A stretch of 64,000 nucleotides of DNA from Diplolepis rosae (taxonomy: Eukaryota; Arthropoda; Insecta; Hymenoptera; Diplolepididae). Shown one piece after another: positions 10,686-22,757 of the stretch. The stretch is taken from positions 15,810,001 through 15,874,000 of the forward strand of contig JAPYXD010000680.1 of NCBI GenBank assembly GCA_030998225.1, in the 5' to 3' direction. Every line of letters begins with the position of its first letter. The stretch's first letter is position 1. The translations under genes were made by a program, and so were the position numbers. The notes beneath the pieces are model-generated. The model made no database searches, had not been told where the DNA came from, and saw only the letters and a program-made list of their open reading frames with translations.

Positions 10686-10858
10686 GTTTTCCCAACATGT
10701 CTAGTGAAAATTGTACTTTCACCATCTGTTTTAGGACGGGAAATGGTTAATTTCACAACTGTTGCTACTTTCCCCACTCGTGGTGAATATTGCCATTTTT
10801 TCGTTTTAAAACAGACCGTGAAAGTACAATTGTTGCTAGACACGTTGGAAAAAATAAT
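10686..10858. repeat. Foldback repeat family R9, copy 1
   Basis: Inverted repeat: CCCAACATGTCTAGTGAAAA at the left is mirrored by a degenerate GCTAGACACGTTGGAAAA at the right. The inner arms share GAAAATTGTACTTTCAC and GTGAAAGTACAATTG. The same structure recurs at 10984-11160 and 28300-28755. Confidence 0.8.
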
Positions 10859-10983
10859 GTGTTTCACTCGTGGGGAACAAGCGATAGTCATTTCGTGTGA
10901 TTGCAGAACTCGCCTTTGGCTCGTGTTGCAAACTTCACATTCATTGGAAATTGCTCGTTTTTCCCACTAGTAAAAAAAATGGC

Positions 10984-11160
10984 TATTTCCCAACACGTCT
11001 AGTGAAAATTGTACTTTCATCGTCTGTTTTGAGACGGGAAAATGGCTGATTACACAACTGTTGCTATTTTCCCTCACAAGTTTAGAAAGTAGCCATTTTC
11101 CCGTATCAAAAAAGACGGTGAAAGTACGATTGTCACTAGACGTGTTGGGATAAATAACGT
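10984..11160. repeat. Foldback repeat family R9, copy 2
   Basis: Left end TTTCCCAACACGTCTAGTG, right end CACTAGACGTGTTGGGA, with inner arms GAAAATTGTACTTTCATC and CGGTGAAAGTACGATTG. Sequence from 11161 to 11795 has further decayed pieces of this family (for example near 11340-11400) but no intact element and no gene. Confidence 0.8.
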
Positions 11161-11795
11161 TTTCCCCACTAGTAAAACAACTAGTTATTTCAGCAATTTT
11201 TAGTCAGTTTAACTGAAAATTCTTTTTGAAATACCAAAAAAAAACACGGTACGAACGTATTTATGATGTGTTTTTTAAATATTCGATTATTGCTATAGAA
11301 AATAGCTATTTGTTTTACTAGTGAAGAAAATACCAATAGTTGTGAACCAGCCATTTTCGCGTCTTAAAACATACGGTAAAAGTACAATTTTTCCAAACGT
11401 GCACAATTACATTTTTCATTTAAAATATGACTAAATTAATTTCTAAAGTTGGTCATTTTTATAATGTTATAGTTTAATTGATGTTCATTCAATGCGTGTC
11501 TAACGATTGTTATTGCTCTTCAAAATTTTTTGCGAAATAAAAAAATAATGATTTTCCCTGATAAAATTGATAATATTAAAATAAATATATATATTTTATG
11601 GAATCACGAATTCTGGAACCACGCGTGCGAACCACGACGTGCGAGACATATGCGTGGCAATGTCACGCGCACCTGTGCGACCTGAATAATTTAATACTAA
11701 AACTCGAGTCAATTCTATAATATTGTAGTTGTGAATTACATATCCTCAAAGTTACTAAATTTGTTTATGATTCCAAATGAAAAAGGAAATTCAAT

Positions 11796-13530
11796 TTGCT
11801 TAAGGCTCATCAGCCTTAAGGAACACATTCTCCTTATGAGACTCGCGCTTCGCGCTCGATTTTCTGTATACATTTCTGTAACTTTCTAATAAATTACATG
11901 ATTAAAATAATTTACTTTCTTCCAAATATCTAAAAAGGAAAAACAATCGTAGACTTTATTTCAGCAAAGAATTTTCCATTTTAACGCTTTTTTCGAATTT
12001 CACATATTTTGGTTAGAAAATGGAATTCTTGATTTACAGTAGTGTTCTTAAAATCAAAACATTAGATATACATCCTGTCGAAAATTATCTTAATGAGAAT
12101 TTGTAGACCGCATTCAGGAAAATAATTTTCCATCACAATGTTTTTTTAGCATCGCACATATTTTGTTTAAAAAATGGAATTTAAAAATTTTGATCGAATT
12201 TTTTGAAATTGAAACGAAAAATATACATTTTATCAGAAAGTATTTCAGCAAAAATTTCTAGACCTTATTAAACTGAACAATTTTGCATTCTTACGTTCTT
12301 TTCGTATTTTACATATTAGGGTTAAAAACTTGAATTTTCAATTTTCAATAGTATTTTTTTAAACTAAATAGTAAAATATATATCTTATAAGAAAATGTAG
12401 CGATTCAAAGCTGTAGATCTTTTTGTACTAAACAATTATGCATGATATCTCGTATCTCGTATAAATTAAGGTAGTTCGTTCACGAAAATTAGACCTCAGG
12501 CAAAAATAGATAATTTTTCTTTCAAGAATAGCAATATTATTATTGAAGGGCTAATTTGGAAGAGAAAAGATTATTTTTCATGAAAAAAATTTGAAACACA
12601 AAAAAATAATTTTAATAATAAATTTTATTTTTGACCTAACTTTTTTTCTTATCGCTTCTTACCAAATTTAAAAAAATTATGCGATTTTAATAAATTACGA
12701 ATCACTTTTTCAGAAAAAAGATTTCCCACAACTTCACTGTTTCCAATTTTTTAAAATGAATTTTTTAATGGCTGAGATTATAAAAAAAAAAATTTTTAAA
12801 ACAAACTTTTTCTAAACAAATTGCTGTATTTGATAATTAATTAATTCAATTTCAAAAATAGGAAGCGGTCATGTTGTAGAGAATCTTTTTCCTAAAAAAA
12901 TGAACAGTGATTTATTAGAATCGCATCATTTTGTAAAATTTGGCTCGAAGCGATAAGAAAATAAGTTTGGGCAAAAATAAAATTGATTAATGAAATTATG
13001 TTTTTGTGCTGCAAATTTTTTTCATGAAAAATAATCTTTTCTCTTTCAAATTAGCCCCTCAATAATTATATTGCTATTCTTGAAAGCAAAATTATCTATT
13101 TTTGCCTGAGGTCTAATTTTCGTGAACGAACTACCTTAAATGGGAAATGGAATTTAAATATTGACTTTTTTCAAGTTTTAACATACTTTAACTTTCCTAA
13201 TTTTAGTTCAATTGAAGAATGTTATTAGGATAATTAGTAGAGATTTATGAGCACTATCAGAAACCAGTATTGAAATTTTGGATTTTTTTTAAAACATAAA
13301 ATATGCTCTTATTTTCACAATTTTGGTCGTATGTGGCTGGTTAACGAACTTCTCCTTACTTTTTTTGCTGCGATAAAGTATGCCAAAGCTCAATTCAATC
13401 CAATAATTCTATCGACAATTATCGTGTCAACAGACAGACAGACACTTTCGTAAAAACCGTTTTTTCTGACTCAGGGGGTCTCAAAACGTAAAGATTTGAT
13501 GAAGATTTCGAAAATCATTTTTCACATAAA
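11796..13530 (+). repeat. Repeat family R1, copy c, split by a MITE
   Basis: It begins with the small palindrome AAGGCT..AGCCTTAAGGAA and CTCGCGCTTCGCGCTCGAT. Decayed ~154-bp units follow, with CACATATTTTGGTTA-like starts near 12003, 12156 and 12311. It ends with ACAGACAGACAGACACTTTC and TCAGGGGGTCTCAAAACGTA. The copy is interrupted at 12469-13136 by MITE family R2. The uninterrupted arrangement can be seen in the copy at 45355-46470. Confidence 0.85.
12469..13136. mobile_element. MITE family R2, copy 1 (668 bp, TA-flanked)
   Basis: Long terminal inverted repeats start AGGTAGTT and continue through AAAATTAGACCTCAGGCAAA into AAGAATAGCAATATTATTAT. The element is flanked by TA at 12467-12468 and 13137-13138, as for Tc1/mariner-type elements. 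Two other copies of nearly the same length lie at 22758-23425 and 56072-56742. The interior has a second pair of inverted segments around TTTGGTAAGAAGCGATAAG. No coding capacity. Confidence 0.92.
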
Positions 13531-14337
13531 ACTAATAAAAGACGATTTTTTAAATTTAAATAAAACTTTTTTCTGGTTGTTCAAACAGATATAAGCATCT
13601 TAATAGCAAATCACCAGGAAATTTTCTTTCTGTAAAAGATTTTTCTCAGATAACGGACTTTTACAAAAAAAATACCCGATATTTCTAAAAAATACGAGTG
13701 AAACTGATCAATAATTTAATTATATCCAGCCAGACTGTAAACAACTAAAAATTTATGACCCATAGATTAATCGCAAAAAACTTCGACACATGTCATTTTT
13801 TCATACATAAAGCTCTTCATTTATTGCGCGAGGCGGCAAAAATCGAGTATAGTTTAAAAAAAATATACTAAAAAGGAGAACAATCCATAAATCGTCAGAG
13901 TTGGAGAGCGTATCAGAGACAAGATATCGTGTGTGAGCTTTTTTCTGTGACCAAACAGTGAGTGTTTTTTGCAAGGAGTATGAAATTTAAAAAAAAGTCA
14001 TAGCTGCCTTGCAATGTATACGTTAAATCTCTTATCGCACGATACTATGGATTTATCGACCTTTACAAAAGACCGATTATGCTTTTTATGGTCAACTTTA
14101 TAGCAACTTGGTAGGTATTACCTCAATTGAACTTCTGTAAGTCACATTATCTCGTACGATTAAGTCGGTATAAAGTTCTGCAGACGTAAAATATTGCAAA
14201 CGATATTCGGCATTATTTATTTGTAAAAAGGGAGGAGGGAGTTACGATTGAATCAACATGGCTGAATCATTGATTCAAAATTCCATAACTTTCGAATCAA
14301 TGATCCAGCCATTTTGATTCAATCGTAACAACCACAC
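13531..14337. other. Unassigned intronic sequence with one short hairpin
   Basis: I see no repeat family here apart from a ~75-bp inverted repeat at about 14250-14330 (GATTGAATCA..GGCTGAATCATTGATTC versus GAATCAATGATCCAGCC..TGATTCAATC). 14338-14450 then carries a decayed end of family R4 (CTACTAGCGGGTCATAAAGT). Confidence 0.6.
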
Positions 14338-14599
14338 GAGTGAAATTAATGTTTTTCCCGTGTTAAAAAATGTTTTTTTTCTACTAGCGGGTCATAAAGT
14401 GGATTTTATTTCCACGTGTGGGGCATTTATCAATCGTGATAATAAAATGACTATAAGTACAAGCCACATTTAATCGAATAAAACAAGAAAAATCAAACTG
14501 CATACATATAAAAAAGTATTTTTTATATTGTTATTATTATCATATCGTGACATGTTTCCGTACATGTTCAATGTTTTATTGACCCACAATAATAATTTT

Positions 14600-15640
14600 G
14601 TAATAGTTAATTTGGCATGGGGTCAGTTTTGATACGGATTTATTTTTTTAATTAAGTGATAGAACACATAAAAAATACAAAAGGCAAACGTTTCGGCCAC
14701 AAATGGGGGCCCTCTTCAGTGCCAATTAGCTTAATAGTAACCTTTAAATATTTATTAACTAAGACATGCAACTTAATAATTATTGTATTTTTTGTTTTTT
14801 TCTTTTTTTCCTTTGCTTATTGATATTAGAAAAAGATAGAGTAAACATGCGGAAAGACTTATGGGTAAGCGAGTTCCTAGGTGTGAAGGAACCAGGCCGT
14901 TCCAAAAACTGTTCCAACGAGTAATCCTCTCCCACAGGAACCGTGAAAAATGCGACCGCGGAACGCACTCTCTCAAGGGCACATATATAAACACAATTAT
15001 TTCACCAAAGAAAGAAACAACACGATGGAGAATATAACGTGGATCCTTGGTAAAGCACGCACAGCAAACCACACACATTCACGAGCACCAGAAGTAAAGG
15101 AAACTGAAGTTAAAACAATAAGAACGATGTAATTGGTACGGAAAAATTTTTATTTTGTATTTTCTCCGAAGCCGCAGAGATGACAGACGAAAGTAAGTCC
15201 ACCACTCTGCCACATGGCTAAAAGAAAACTGATTTGGGAAGAAGTCGTATTTAGGAAGACTAGTGTTCAGAGTTTGACGTGTATAGAAAGCATTCTCCAG
15301 ATAGGTCAGGTTCCAACACCAAGGGTTATACACAGTAAAACCTTATTTTAATGTCCCCGGCACTTGAGATTATTATGTGCTCAAGCGTCCGACAAAAGCA
15401 AAGACCCACCACATGTTCGAAAAACTCTGTAAGGAAAGGCACTCAACACGGTCCCGACGTCGTAAAAGTTGTACACATTTCTGTGGATATAGAAAGTAAA
15501 ATGCAACTAAAGTGGAAATTCACGAAAAATTAATTTCCTGGTTTTTCGAAACCTCTCATTCTTAATAAATGGAACCCGGAAAAATACAATATTAAGTTTG
15601 TAAGTATGATGTCCGAGTTTTTCAGATTATAAGACTGTTG
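14600..15640. repeat. Unique outer arm of the giant foldback, left
   Basis: Inverted copy of about 20400-21430. It contains a hammerhead-like motif about 100 bp from the tip (14688-14719). On the minus strand are two short overlapping frames, one of 62 residues including RSAVAFFTVPVGEDYSLEQF. Their exact duplicates are in the right arm. I do not recognise these peptides and cannot say whether they are expressed. Confidence 0.8.
14688..14719 (-). other. Hammerhead-like structured motif, copy 1
   Basis: Minus strand: CTGAAGA, an 18-nt hairpin (G + GGCCCC/GTGGCC stem with one mismatch + CATTT loop), then GAAACGT. It lies near the tip of the left foldback arm and is identical to the copy at 21309-21340. 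Confidence 0.55.
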
Positions 15641-15659
15641 TAAAGTGGCAAAATATTAC

Positions 15660-18646
15660 GAGAGTTATTCGAACTCTGACTTAAATAGAGTGGCCAATTA
15701 ATACAGTAGCACTACGGATTCTAAGACTGATAAAAAATGGCCAAGTAATGCGCGAGCACTTCGGACTCTAATTCTGAGTAAGGTGGCCAAGTAATGCGCG
15801 AGCACATCAGACTCTGATTCTGAGTAAGGTGGCCAAGTAATGCGCGAGTTCAATGGACGTCAGGACTGATATAAATGCAAAAATAGCCGCGTAATACGCG
15901 AGATCAAACGAAGTCTGACCTAAATAAGGAGGCAAAGTAATGCGCGAATTCTTAGTACAGGATTTTTATATAAAGTGGCCAAGTAATGCGCGAGCTCTTC
16001 GGACTCTGGCTTAAAATTATGTGGCCAAGTAATTCGCGAGATCAATGGACGTCAGGACTCATATAAATGCACAAAAAGCCGCGTAATACGCGAGATCAAA
16101 CAAAGTCTGACCTAAATAAGGTGGCAAAGTAATGCGCGAGCTCTTCGGACTCAGATTTTCAGTAAGGTGGCCAAGTAATGCGCGAGCACATCAGATCCTG
16201 ATTCTGAGTAAGGTGGCCAAGTAATGCGCGAGTTCAATGGACGTCAGGACTGATATAAATACAAAAATAGCAGCGTAATACGCGAGATCAACCGAAGTCT
16301 GACCTAAATAAGGAGGCAAAGTAATGCGCGAATTCTTAGTACAGGATTTTTATATAAAGTGGCCAAGTAATGAGCGAGCTCTTCGGACTCTGGCTTAAAA
16401 TTATGTGGTCAAGTAATTCGCGAGTTCAATGGACGTCAGGACTGATATAAATGCAAAAATAGCCGCGTAATACGCGAGATCAAACGAAATCTGACCTAAA
16501 TAAGGTGGCAAAGTAATGCGCGAATTCTTAGTACAGAGTTTTTATATAAAGTGGCCAAGTAATGCGCGAGTTCAATGGACGTCAGGACTGATATAAATAC
16601 AAAAATAGGCGCGTAATACGCGAGTTGAACGCAGTCTGACCTGAAAAGAGTGGCCAAGTAATGCGCGAATTCTTAGGGGTATAAGAATTTTTATAAAGTG
16701 GCCAAAAAATAATAATTAACACTTAGGGTCCTTAGACTCTGACCTGAATAATGCGGCCAAGTAATGCGCGAGCACTTCGGACTCTGGCTTAAAATTATGT
16801 GGCCAAGTAATGCGCGAGTTCAATGGACGTCAGGACTGATATAAATACAAAAATAGGCGCGTAATACGAGAGTTGAACGCAGTCTGACCTGAAAAGAGTG
16901 GCCAAGTAATGCGCGAGCTCTTCGGACTCTGGCTTAAAATTATGTGGCCAAGTAATTCGCGAGATCAATGGACGTCAGGACTCATATAAATGCACAAAAA
17001 GCCGCGTAATACGCGAGATCAAACAAAGTCTGACCTAAATAAGGTGGCAAAGTAATGCGCGAATTTTTAGGACAGGATTTTTATATAAAGTGGCCAAGTA
17101 ATGCGCGAGCTCTTCGGACTCTGGCTTAAAATTATGTGGCCAAGTAATTCGCGAGTTCAATGGACGCCAGGACTGATATAAATGCAAAAATAGCCGCGTG
17201 ATACGCGAGATCAAACGAAATCTGACCTAAATAAGGAGGCAAAGTAATGCGCGAATTTTTAGGACAGGATTTTTATATAAAGTGGCCAAGTAATGCGCGA
17301 GCTCTTCGGACTCTGGCTTAAAATTATGTGGCCAAGTAATTCGCGAGTTCAATGGACGCCAGGACTGATATAAATGCAAAAATAGCCGCGTGATACGCGA
17401 GATCAAACGAAATCTGACCTAAATAAGGAGGCAAAGTAATGCGCGAATTTTTAGGACAGGTTTTTTATATAAAGTGGCCAAGTAATGCGCGAGCTCTTCG
17501 GACTCTGGCTTAAAATTATGTGGCCAAGTAATTCGCGAGTTCAATGGACGCCAGGACTGATATAAATGCAAAAATAGCCGCGTGATACGCGAGATCAAAC
17601 GAAATCTGACCTAAATAAGGTGGCAAAGTAATGCGCGAATTCTTAGTACAGAGTTTTTATATAAAGTGGCCAAGTAATGCGCGAGTTCAATGGACGTCAG
17701 GACTGATATAAATACAAAAATAGGCGCGTAATACGCGAGTTGAACGCAGTCTGACCTGAAAAGAGTGGCCAAGTAATGCGCGAATTCTTAGGGGTATAAG
17801 AATTTTTATAAAGTGGCCAAAAAATAATAATTAACACTTAGGGTCCTTAGACTCTGACCTGAATAATGCGGCCAAGTAATGCGCGAGCTCTTCGGACTCT
17901 GGCTTAAAATTATGTGGCCAAGTAATGCGCGAGTTCAATGGACGTCAGGACTGATATAAATACAAAAAAAGGCGCGTAATACGAGAGTTGAACGCAGTCT
18001 GACCTGAAAAGAGTGGCCAAGTAATGCGCGAGCTCTTCGGACTCTGGCTTAAAATTATGTGGCCAAGTAATTCGCGAGATCAATCGACGTCAGGACTCAT
18101 ATAAATGCACAAAAAGCCGCGTAATACGCGAGATCAAACAAAGTCTGACCTAAATAAGGTGGCAAAGTAATGCGCGAATTTTTAGGACAGGATTTTTATA
18201 TAAAGTGGCCAAGTAATGCGCGAGCTCTTCGGACTCTGGCTTAAAATTATGTGGCCAAGTAATTCGCGAGTTCAATGGACGCCAGGACTGATATAAATGC
18301 AAAAATAGCCGCGTGATACGCGAGATCAAACGAAATCTGACCTAAATAAGGAGGCAAAGTAATGCGCGAATTTTTAGGACAGGATTTTTATATAAAGTGG
18401 CCAAGTAATGCGCGAGCTCTTCGGACTCTGGCTTAAAATTATGTGGCCAAGTAATTCGCGAGTTCAATGGACGCCAGGACTGATATAAATGCAAAAATAG
18501 CCGCGTGATACGCGAGATCAAACGAAATCTGACCTAAATAAGGTGGCAAAGTAATGCGCGAATTCTTAGTACAGAATTTTTATATAAAGTGGCCAAGTAA
18601 TGCGCGAGCTCTTCGGACTCTGGCTTAAAATTATGTGGCCAAGTAA
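15660..18646 (+). repeat. Minisatellite block, left arm of the giant foldback
   Basis: Tandem modules, each starting GTGGC(C/A)AAGTAAT(G/T)CGCGA or the variant GCGCGTAATACGCGAG. Four module types (46, 57, 43 and 46 bp) cycle in a 192-bp unit; starts of one module (GAATTTTTAGGACAGG) at about 17061, 17253 and 17445 give the period. A larger duplication is also visible: the stretch with CTTAGGGTCCTTAGACTCTG near 16725 recurs near 17840. I estimate about sixty cores, not counted exactly. Confidence 0.9.
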
Positions 18647-18655
18647 TGCGTGAAT

Positions 18656-20390
18656 ACTTGGCCACCTTACTGAAAATCTGAGTCCGAAGAGCTCGCGCAT
18701 TACTTTGCACCTTATTTAGGTCAGACTTTGTTTGATCTCGCGTATTACGCGGCTTTTTGTGCATTTATATGAGTCCTGACGTCCATTGATCTCGCGAATT
18801 ACTTGGCCACATAATTTTAAGCCAGAGTCCGAAGAGCTCGCGCATTACTTGGCCACTCTTTTCAGGTCAGACTGCGTTCAACTCTCGTATTACGCGCCTA
18901 TTTTTGTATTTATATCAGTCCTGACGTCCATTGAACTCGCGCATTACTTGGCCACATAATTTTAAGCCAGAGTCCGAAGAGCTCGCGCATTACTTGGCCA
19001 CTTTATATTAAAATTCTGTACTAAGAATTCGCGCATTACTTTGCCACCTTATTTAGGTCAGATTTCGTTTGATCTCGCGTATTACGCGGCTATTTTTGCA
19101 TTTATGTCAGTCCTGACGTCCGTTGAACTCGCGCATTACTTGGCCACCTTACTGAAAATCTGAGTCCGAAGTGCTCGCGCATTACTTGGCCGCATTATTC
19201 AGGTCAGAGTCTAAGGACCCTAAGTGTTAATTATTATTTTTTGGCCACTATATACCCCTAAGAATTCGCGCATTACTTGGCCACTCTTTTCAGGTCAGAC
19301 TGCGTTCAACTCGCGTATTACGCGCCTATTTTTGTATTTATAACAGTCGTGACGTCCATTGAACTCGCGCATTACTTGGCCACTTTATATATAAAAATTC
19401 TGTACTAAGAATTCACGCATTACTTGGCCACATAATTTTAAGCCAGAGTCCGAAGAGCTCGCGCATTACTTGGCCACTTTATATAAAAATTCTGTACTAA
19501 GAATTCGCGCATTACTTTGCCACCTTATTTAGGTCAGATTTCGTTTGATCTCGCGTATCACGCGGCTATTTTTGCATTTATATCAGTCCTGGCGTCCATT
19601 GAACTCGCGAATTACTTGGCCACATAATTTTAAGCCAGAGTCCGAAGAGCTCGCGCATTACTTGGCCACTTTATATAAAAATCCTGTACTAAGAATTCGC
19701 GCATTACTTTGCCTCCTTATTTAGGTCAGACTTCGGTTGATCTCGCGTATTACGCTGCTATTTTTGTATTTATATCAGTCCTGACGTCCATTGAACTCGC
19801 GCATTACTTGGCCACCTTACTCAGAATCAGGATCTGATGTGCTCGCGCATTACTTGGCCACCTTACAGAAAAACCGTGTACGAAGACCTCGCGCATTACT
19901 TTGCCACCTTATTTAGGTCAGACTTTGTTTGATCTCGCGTATTACGCGGCTTTTTGTGCATTTATATGAGTCCTGACGTCCATTGATCTCGCGAATTACT
20001 TGGCCACATAATTTTAAGCCAGAGTCCGAAGAGCTCGCGCATTACTTGGCCACTTTATATAAAAATCCTGTACTAAGAATTCGCGCATTACTTTGCCTCC
20101 TTATTTAGGTCAGACTTCGTTTGATCTCGCGTATTACGCGGCTATTTTTGCATTTATATCAGTCCTGACGTCCATTGAACTCGCGCATTACTTGGCCACC
20201 TTACTCAGAATCAGAGTCTGATGTGCTCGCGCATTACTTGGCCACCTTACTCAGAATTAGAGTCCGAAGTGCTCGCGCATTACTTGGCCATTTTTTATCA
20301 GTCTTAGAATCCGTAGTGCTACTGTATTAATTGGCCACTCTATTTAAGTCAGAGTTCGAATAACTCTCGTAATATTTTGCCACTTTACAA
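18656..20390 (-). repeat. Minisatellite block, right arm of the giant foldback
   Basis: Reverse-complement counterpart of the left block (CTCGCGCATTACTTGGCCAC cores), shorter by about 1.27 kb, roughly 6.6 higher-order units. Module order is the mirror image near the tip but not near the centre, so expansion or contraction happened independently in the two arms or at the fold. Confidence 0.9.
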
Positions 20391-20399
20391 CAGTCTTAT

Positions 20400-21430
20400 A
20401 ATCTGAAAAACTCGGACATCATACTTACAAACTTAATATTGTATTTTTCCGGGTTCCATTTATTAAGAATGAGAGGTTTCGAAAAACCAGGAAATTAATT
20501 TTTCGTGAATTTCCACTTTAGTTGCATTTTACTTTCTATATCCACAGAAATGTGTACAACTTTTACGACGTCGGGACCGTGTTGAGTGCCTTTCCTTACA
20601 GAGTTTTTCGAACATGTGGTGGGTCTTTGCTTTTGTCGGACGCTTGAGCACATAATAATCTCAAGTGCCGGGGACATTAAAATAAGGTTTTACTGTGTAT
20701 AACCCTTGGTGTTGGAACCTGACCTATCTGGAGAATGCTTTCTATACACGTCAAACTCTGAACACTAGTCTTCCTAAATACGACTTCTTCCCAAATCAGT
20801 TTTCTTTTAGCCATGTGGCAGAGTGGTGGACTTACTTTCGTCTGTCATCTCTGCGGCTTCGGAGAAAATACAAAATAAAAATTTTTCCGTACCAATTACA
20901 TCGTTCTTATTGTTTTAACTTCAGTTTCCTTTACTTCTGGTGCTCGTGAATGTGTGTGGTTTGCTGTGCGTGCTTTACCAAGGATCCACGTTATATTCTC
21001 CATCGTGTTGTTTCTTTCTTTGGTGAAATAATTGTGTTTATATATGTGCCCTTGAGAGAGTGCGTTCCGCGGTCGCATTTTTCACGGTTCCTGTGGGAGA
21101 GGATTACTCGTTGGAACAGTTTTTGGAACGGCCTGGTTCCTTCACACCTAGGAACTCGCTTACCCATAAGTCTTTCCGCATGTTTACTCTATCTTTTTCT
21201 AATATCAATAAGCAAAGGAAAAAAAGAAAAAAACAAAAAATACAATAATTATTAAGTTGCATGTCTTAGTTAATAAATATTTAAAGGTTACTATTAAGCT
21301 AATTGGCACTGAAGAGGGCCCCCATTTGTGGCCGAAACGTTTGCCTTTTGTATTTTTTATGTGTTCTATCACTTAATTAAAAAAATAAATCCGTATCAAA
21401 ACTGACCCCATGCCAAATTAACTATTACAA
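20400..21430. repeat. Unique outer arm of the giant foldback, right
   Basis: Inverted copy of 14600-15640 with no difference seen in the stretches I compared. It carries the hammerhead-like motif at 21309-21340 and the same short frames on the plus strand (20695-20949, 20950-21255, 21060-21248). Confidence 0.8.
21309..21340 (+). other. Hammerhead-like structured motif, copy 2
   Basis: The same 32-nt layout as 14688-14719, on the plus strand at the tip of the right foldback arm. Confidence 0.55.
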
Positions 21431-22757
21431 ATTTATTATTATCATTGTTATATTATTTTATCTATCGACAATTAACATAAATTAATTAAGATATGTTTAA
21501 CGTCCAAGTGTGATAATAATTACGAAGAACAGATTTGACTTTCATGGCCTGACTTGGTACTAATATATTTAAATCCTGTAAACTCTTTTATGCTGCTGAA
21601 TTTTTGTATGCCCTGATGATGCCTCTGGAGAGGAGGCGAAACGTTGCCAAAATTTGAACATCTTTAATTAAATGTCTGAATTGTACCCGTTTTGTTCTTC
21701 GTATAATGAATATAAATTATATACATATATACGACTGAAATTAATGTTTTTCCCGTGTTGCACACTGTTTTTTTTTACTATAGGGTCATAAAGTGGATTT
21801 TATTTCCCCGCGTAGATCTATAAAATCTACTTTATAACCCCCCAGTAGAAAAAAACATTGTTTAAAATTTTTAATGAAATATACCATCAGTCTTTTTGAC
21901 TTGTTTGGTAGTTCTAGTGTTAAACATCATCATCGAAAAATCTTTTCGTTTTCAATTGTTATTTCATTTTTATTGTATCTTTAGTTACATCAGTGTGGAA
22001 TAAGCGATAATTCATGGGATAATTTCACATTTCACGCTATTTCCAGGTTTTATGAGGTTTTTTCAGGTCAAGGTTGTTAAATTTTCCAGGTCAACCTAAA
22101 ATAATTCAATTATGATTCCTATATTTTTTAATCATCACAATAATTCCAAACCCTCATAGAAATAAAGTAAGGGTTTCCTAAATACTTTTCTCGTCAGAAC
22201 TTAACGCAATAAATGTTGCTCTTTTTATACTTTCTTGAATATTGCAAGTCATAGTGATAAGTCAACGTCATATATTTACAAGGTTACGAAACTCAAGTCA
22301 CAAGTGACTTTAAAATTATTGCATATTGAAATTATCGTATTGAGTAATTATTCAAAAGGAAATATCGTCGAAATCATGTAAGAAAAATCCAAAATTCAAG
22401 ATAAATTTTTTTTAAAAAGTGGATTTAAAAGAAGTTAAGAAGTTGGGGTCAACTAGAAGGCCAAAAAAGGATTTTTCATTCATTTTTTGAAGACCAGTTT
22501 ATTTATTTTTTGACCAATGTAATACAGATATTAAGGAATTAAAATAATTTTTTTGTTGCAAAATATCAATTTATATCCGAATTTTACGCAATTTTGTCAA
22601 GGGCTAAAAAAAGGCGTTCACTGCTGCTGACTACTCAAGATTTTTACGGCAATTTATAGTGACTTATCATAAATTACCGAAAAATGCCGCCATCAATAAC
22701 AAAACTTCCCAAAAGTTTTTAGAGTGAGTGGACCGATCATCGCAAATTGCGAGGTTA
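21431..22757. other. Unassigned sequence with R4 and low-copy repeat pieces
   Basis: It contains the third hammerhead-like motif, a decayed R4 end (about 21735-21860: GTTTTTCCCGTGTTGCACAC, GGGTCATAAAGTGGATTTTA), and a low-copy segment (about 22440-22510) whose inverted relative is near 29990-30060. Nothing coding was recognised. Confidence 0.55.
21613..21644 (+). other. Hammerhead-like structured motif, copy 3
   Basis: CTGATGA, one base, stem GCCTCT/GGAGGC around loop GGAGA, then GAAACGT. The core letters are exactly the hammerhead CUGAUGA and GAAA. It is followed by an AT-rich tail, and is outside the giant foldback but only 180 bp from its end. Confidence 0.6.

Larger units (their letters stand above)
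14600..21430. mobile_element. Giant foldback element with minisatellite arms (6.8 kb)
   Basis: One inverted repeat centred at about 18651, where GTGGCCAAGTA and TACTTGGCCAC flank a 9-nt loop. The outermost ~1.2 kb on each side (14600-15790 and about 20270-21430) appear identical wherever I compared them; the small frames they contain translate identically. Inward of these lie tandem modules of 43-57 bp carrying GTGGCCAAGTAATGCGCGAG-like cores, partly arranged as a 192-bp higher-order unit. The left arm (~4.05 kb) is longer than the right (~2.78 kb) because of extra module blocks. The architecture matches Foldback-type transposons (unique tips, tandem-repeat inner arms). No transposase is present. 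A clean target duplication could not be defined: both flanks are AATAAT-like. Confidence 0.85.

Noticed and set aside
14773..15533. Small frames in the foldback tips as protein genes
   Set aside because: Perfect duplication merely reflects identical arms. No recognisable domain, no neighbouring splice or transposase signature; kept only as a remark.
15700..20350. CRISPR-like array (short repeats with spacers)
   Set aside because: Animal DNA, spacers are themselves repeated in a 192-bp cycle, and the whole is an inverted repeat; minisatellite arms of a foldback element.
20816..20880. tRNA-Ser/Leu-like GTGGCAGAGTGGT in the foldback tip
   Set aside because: Only the A-box word fits; no B box or arms could be laid out.
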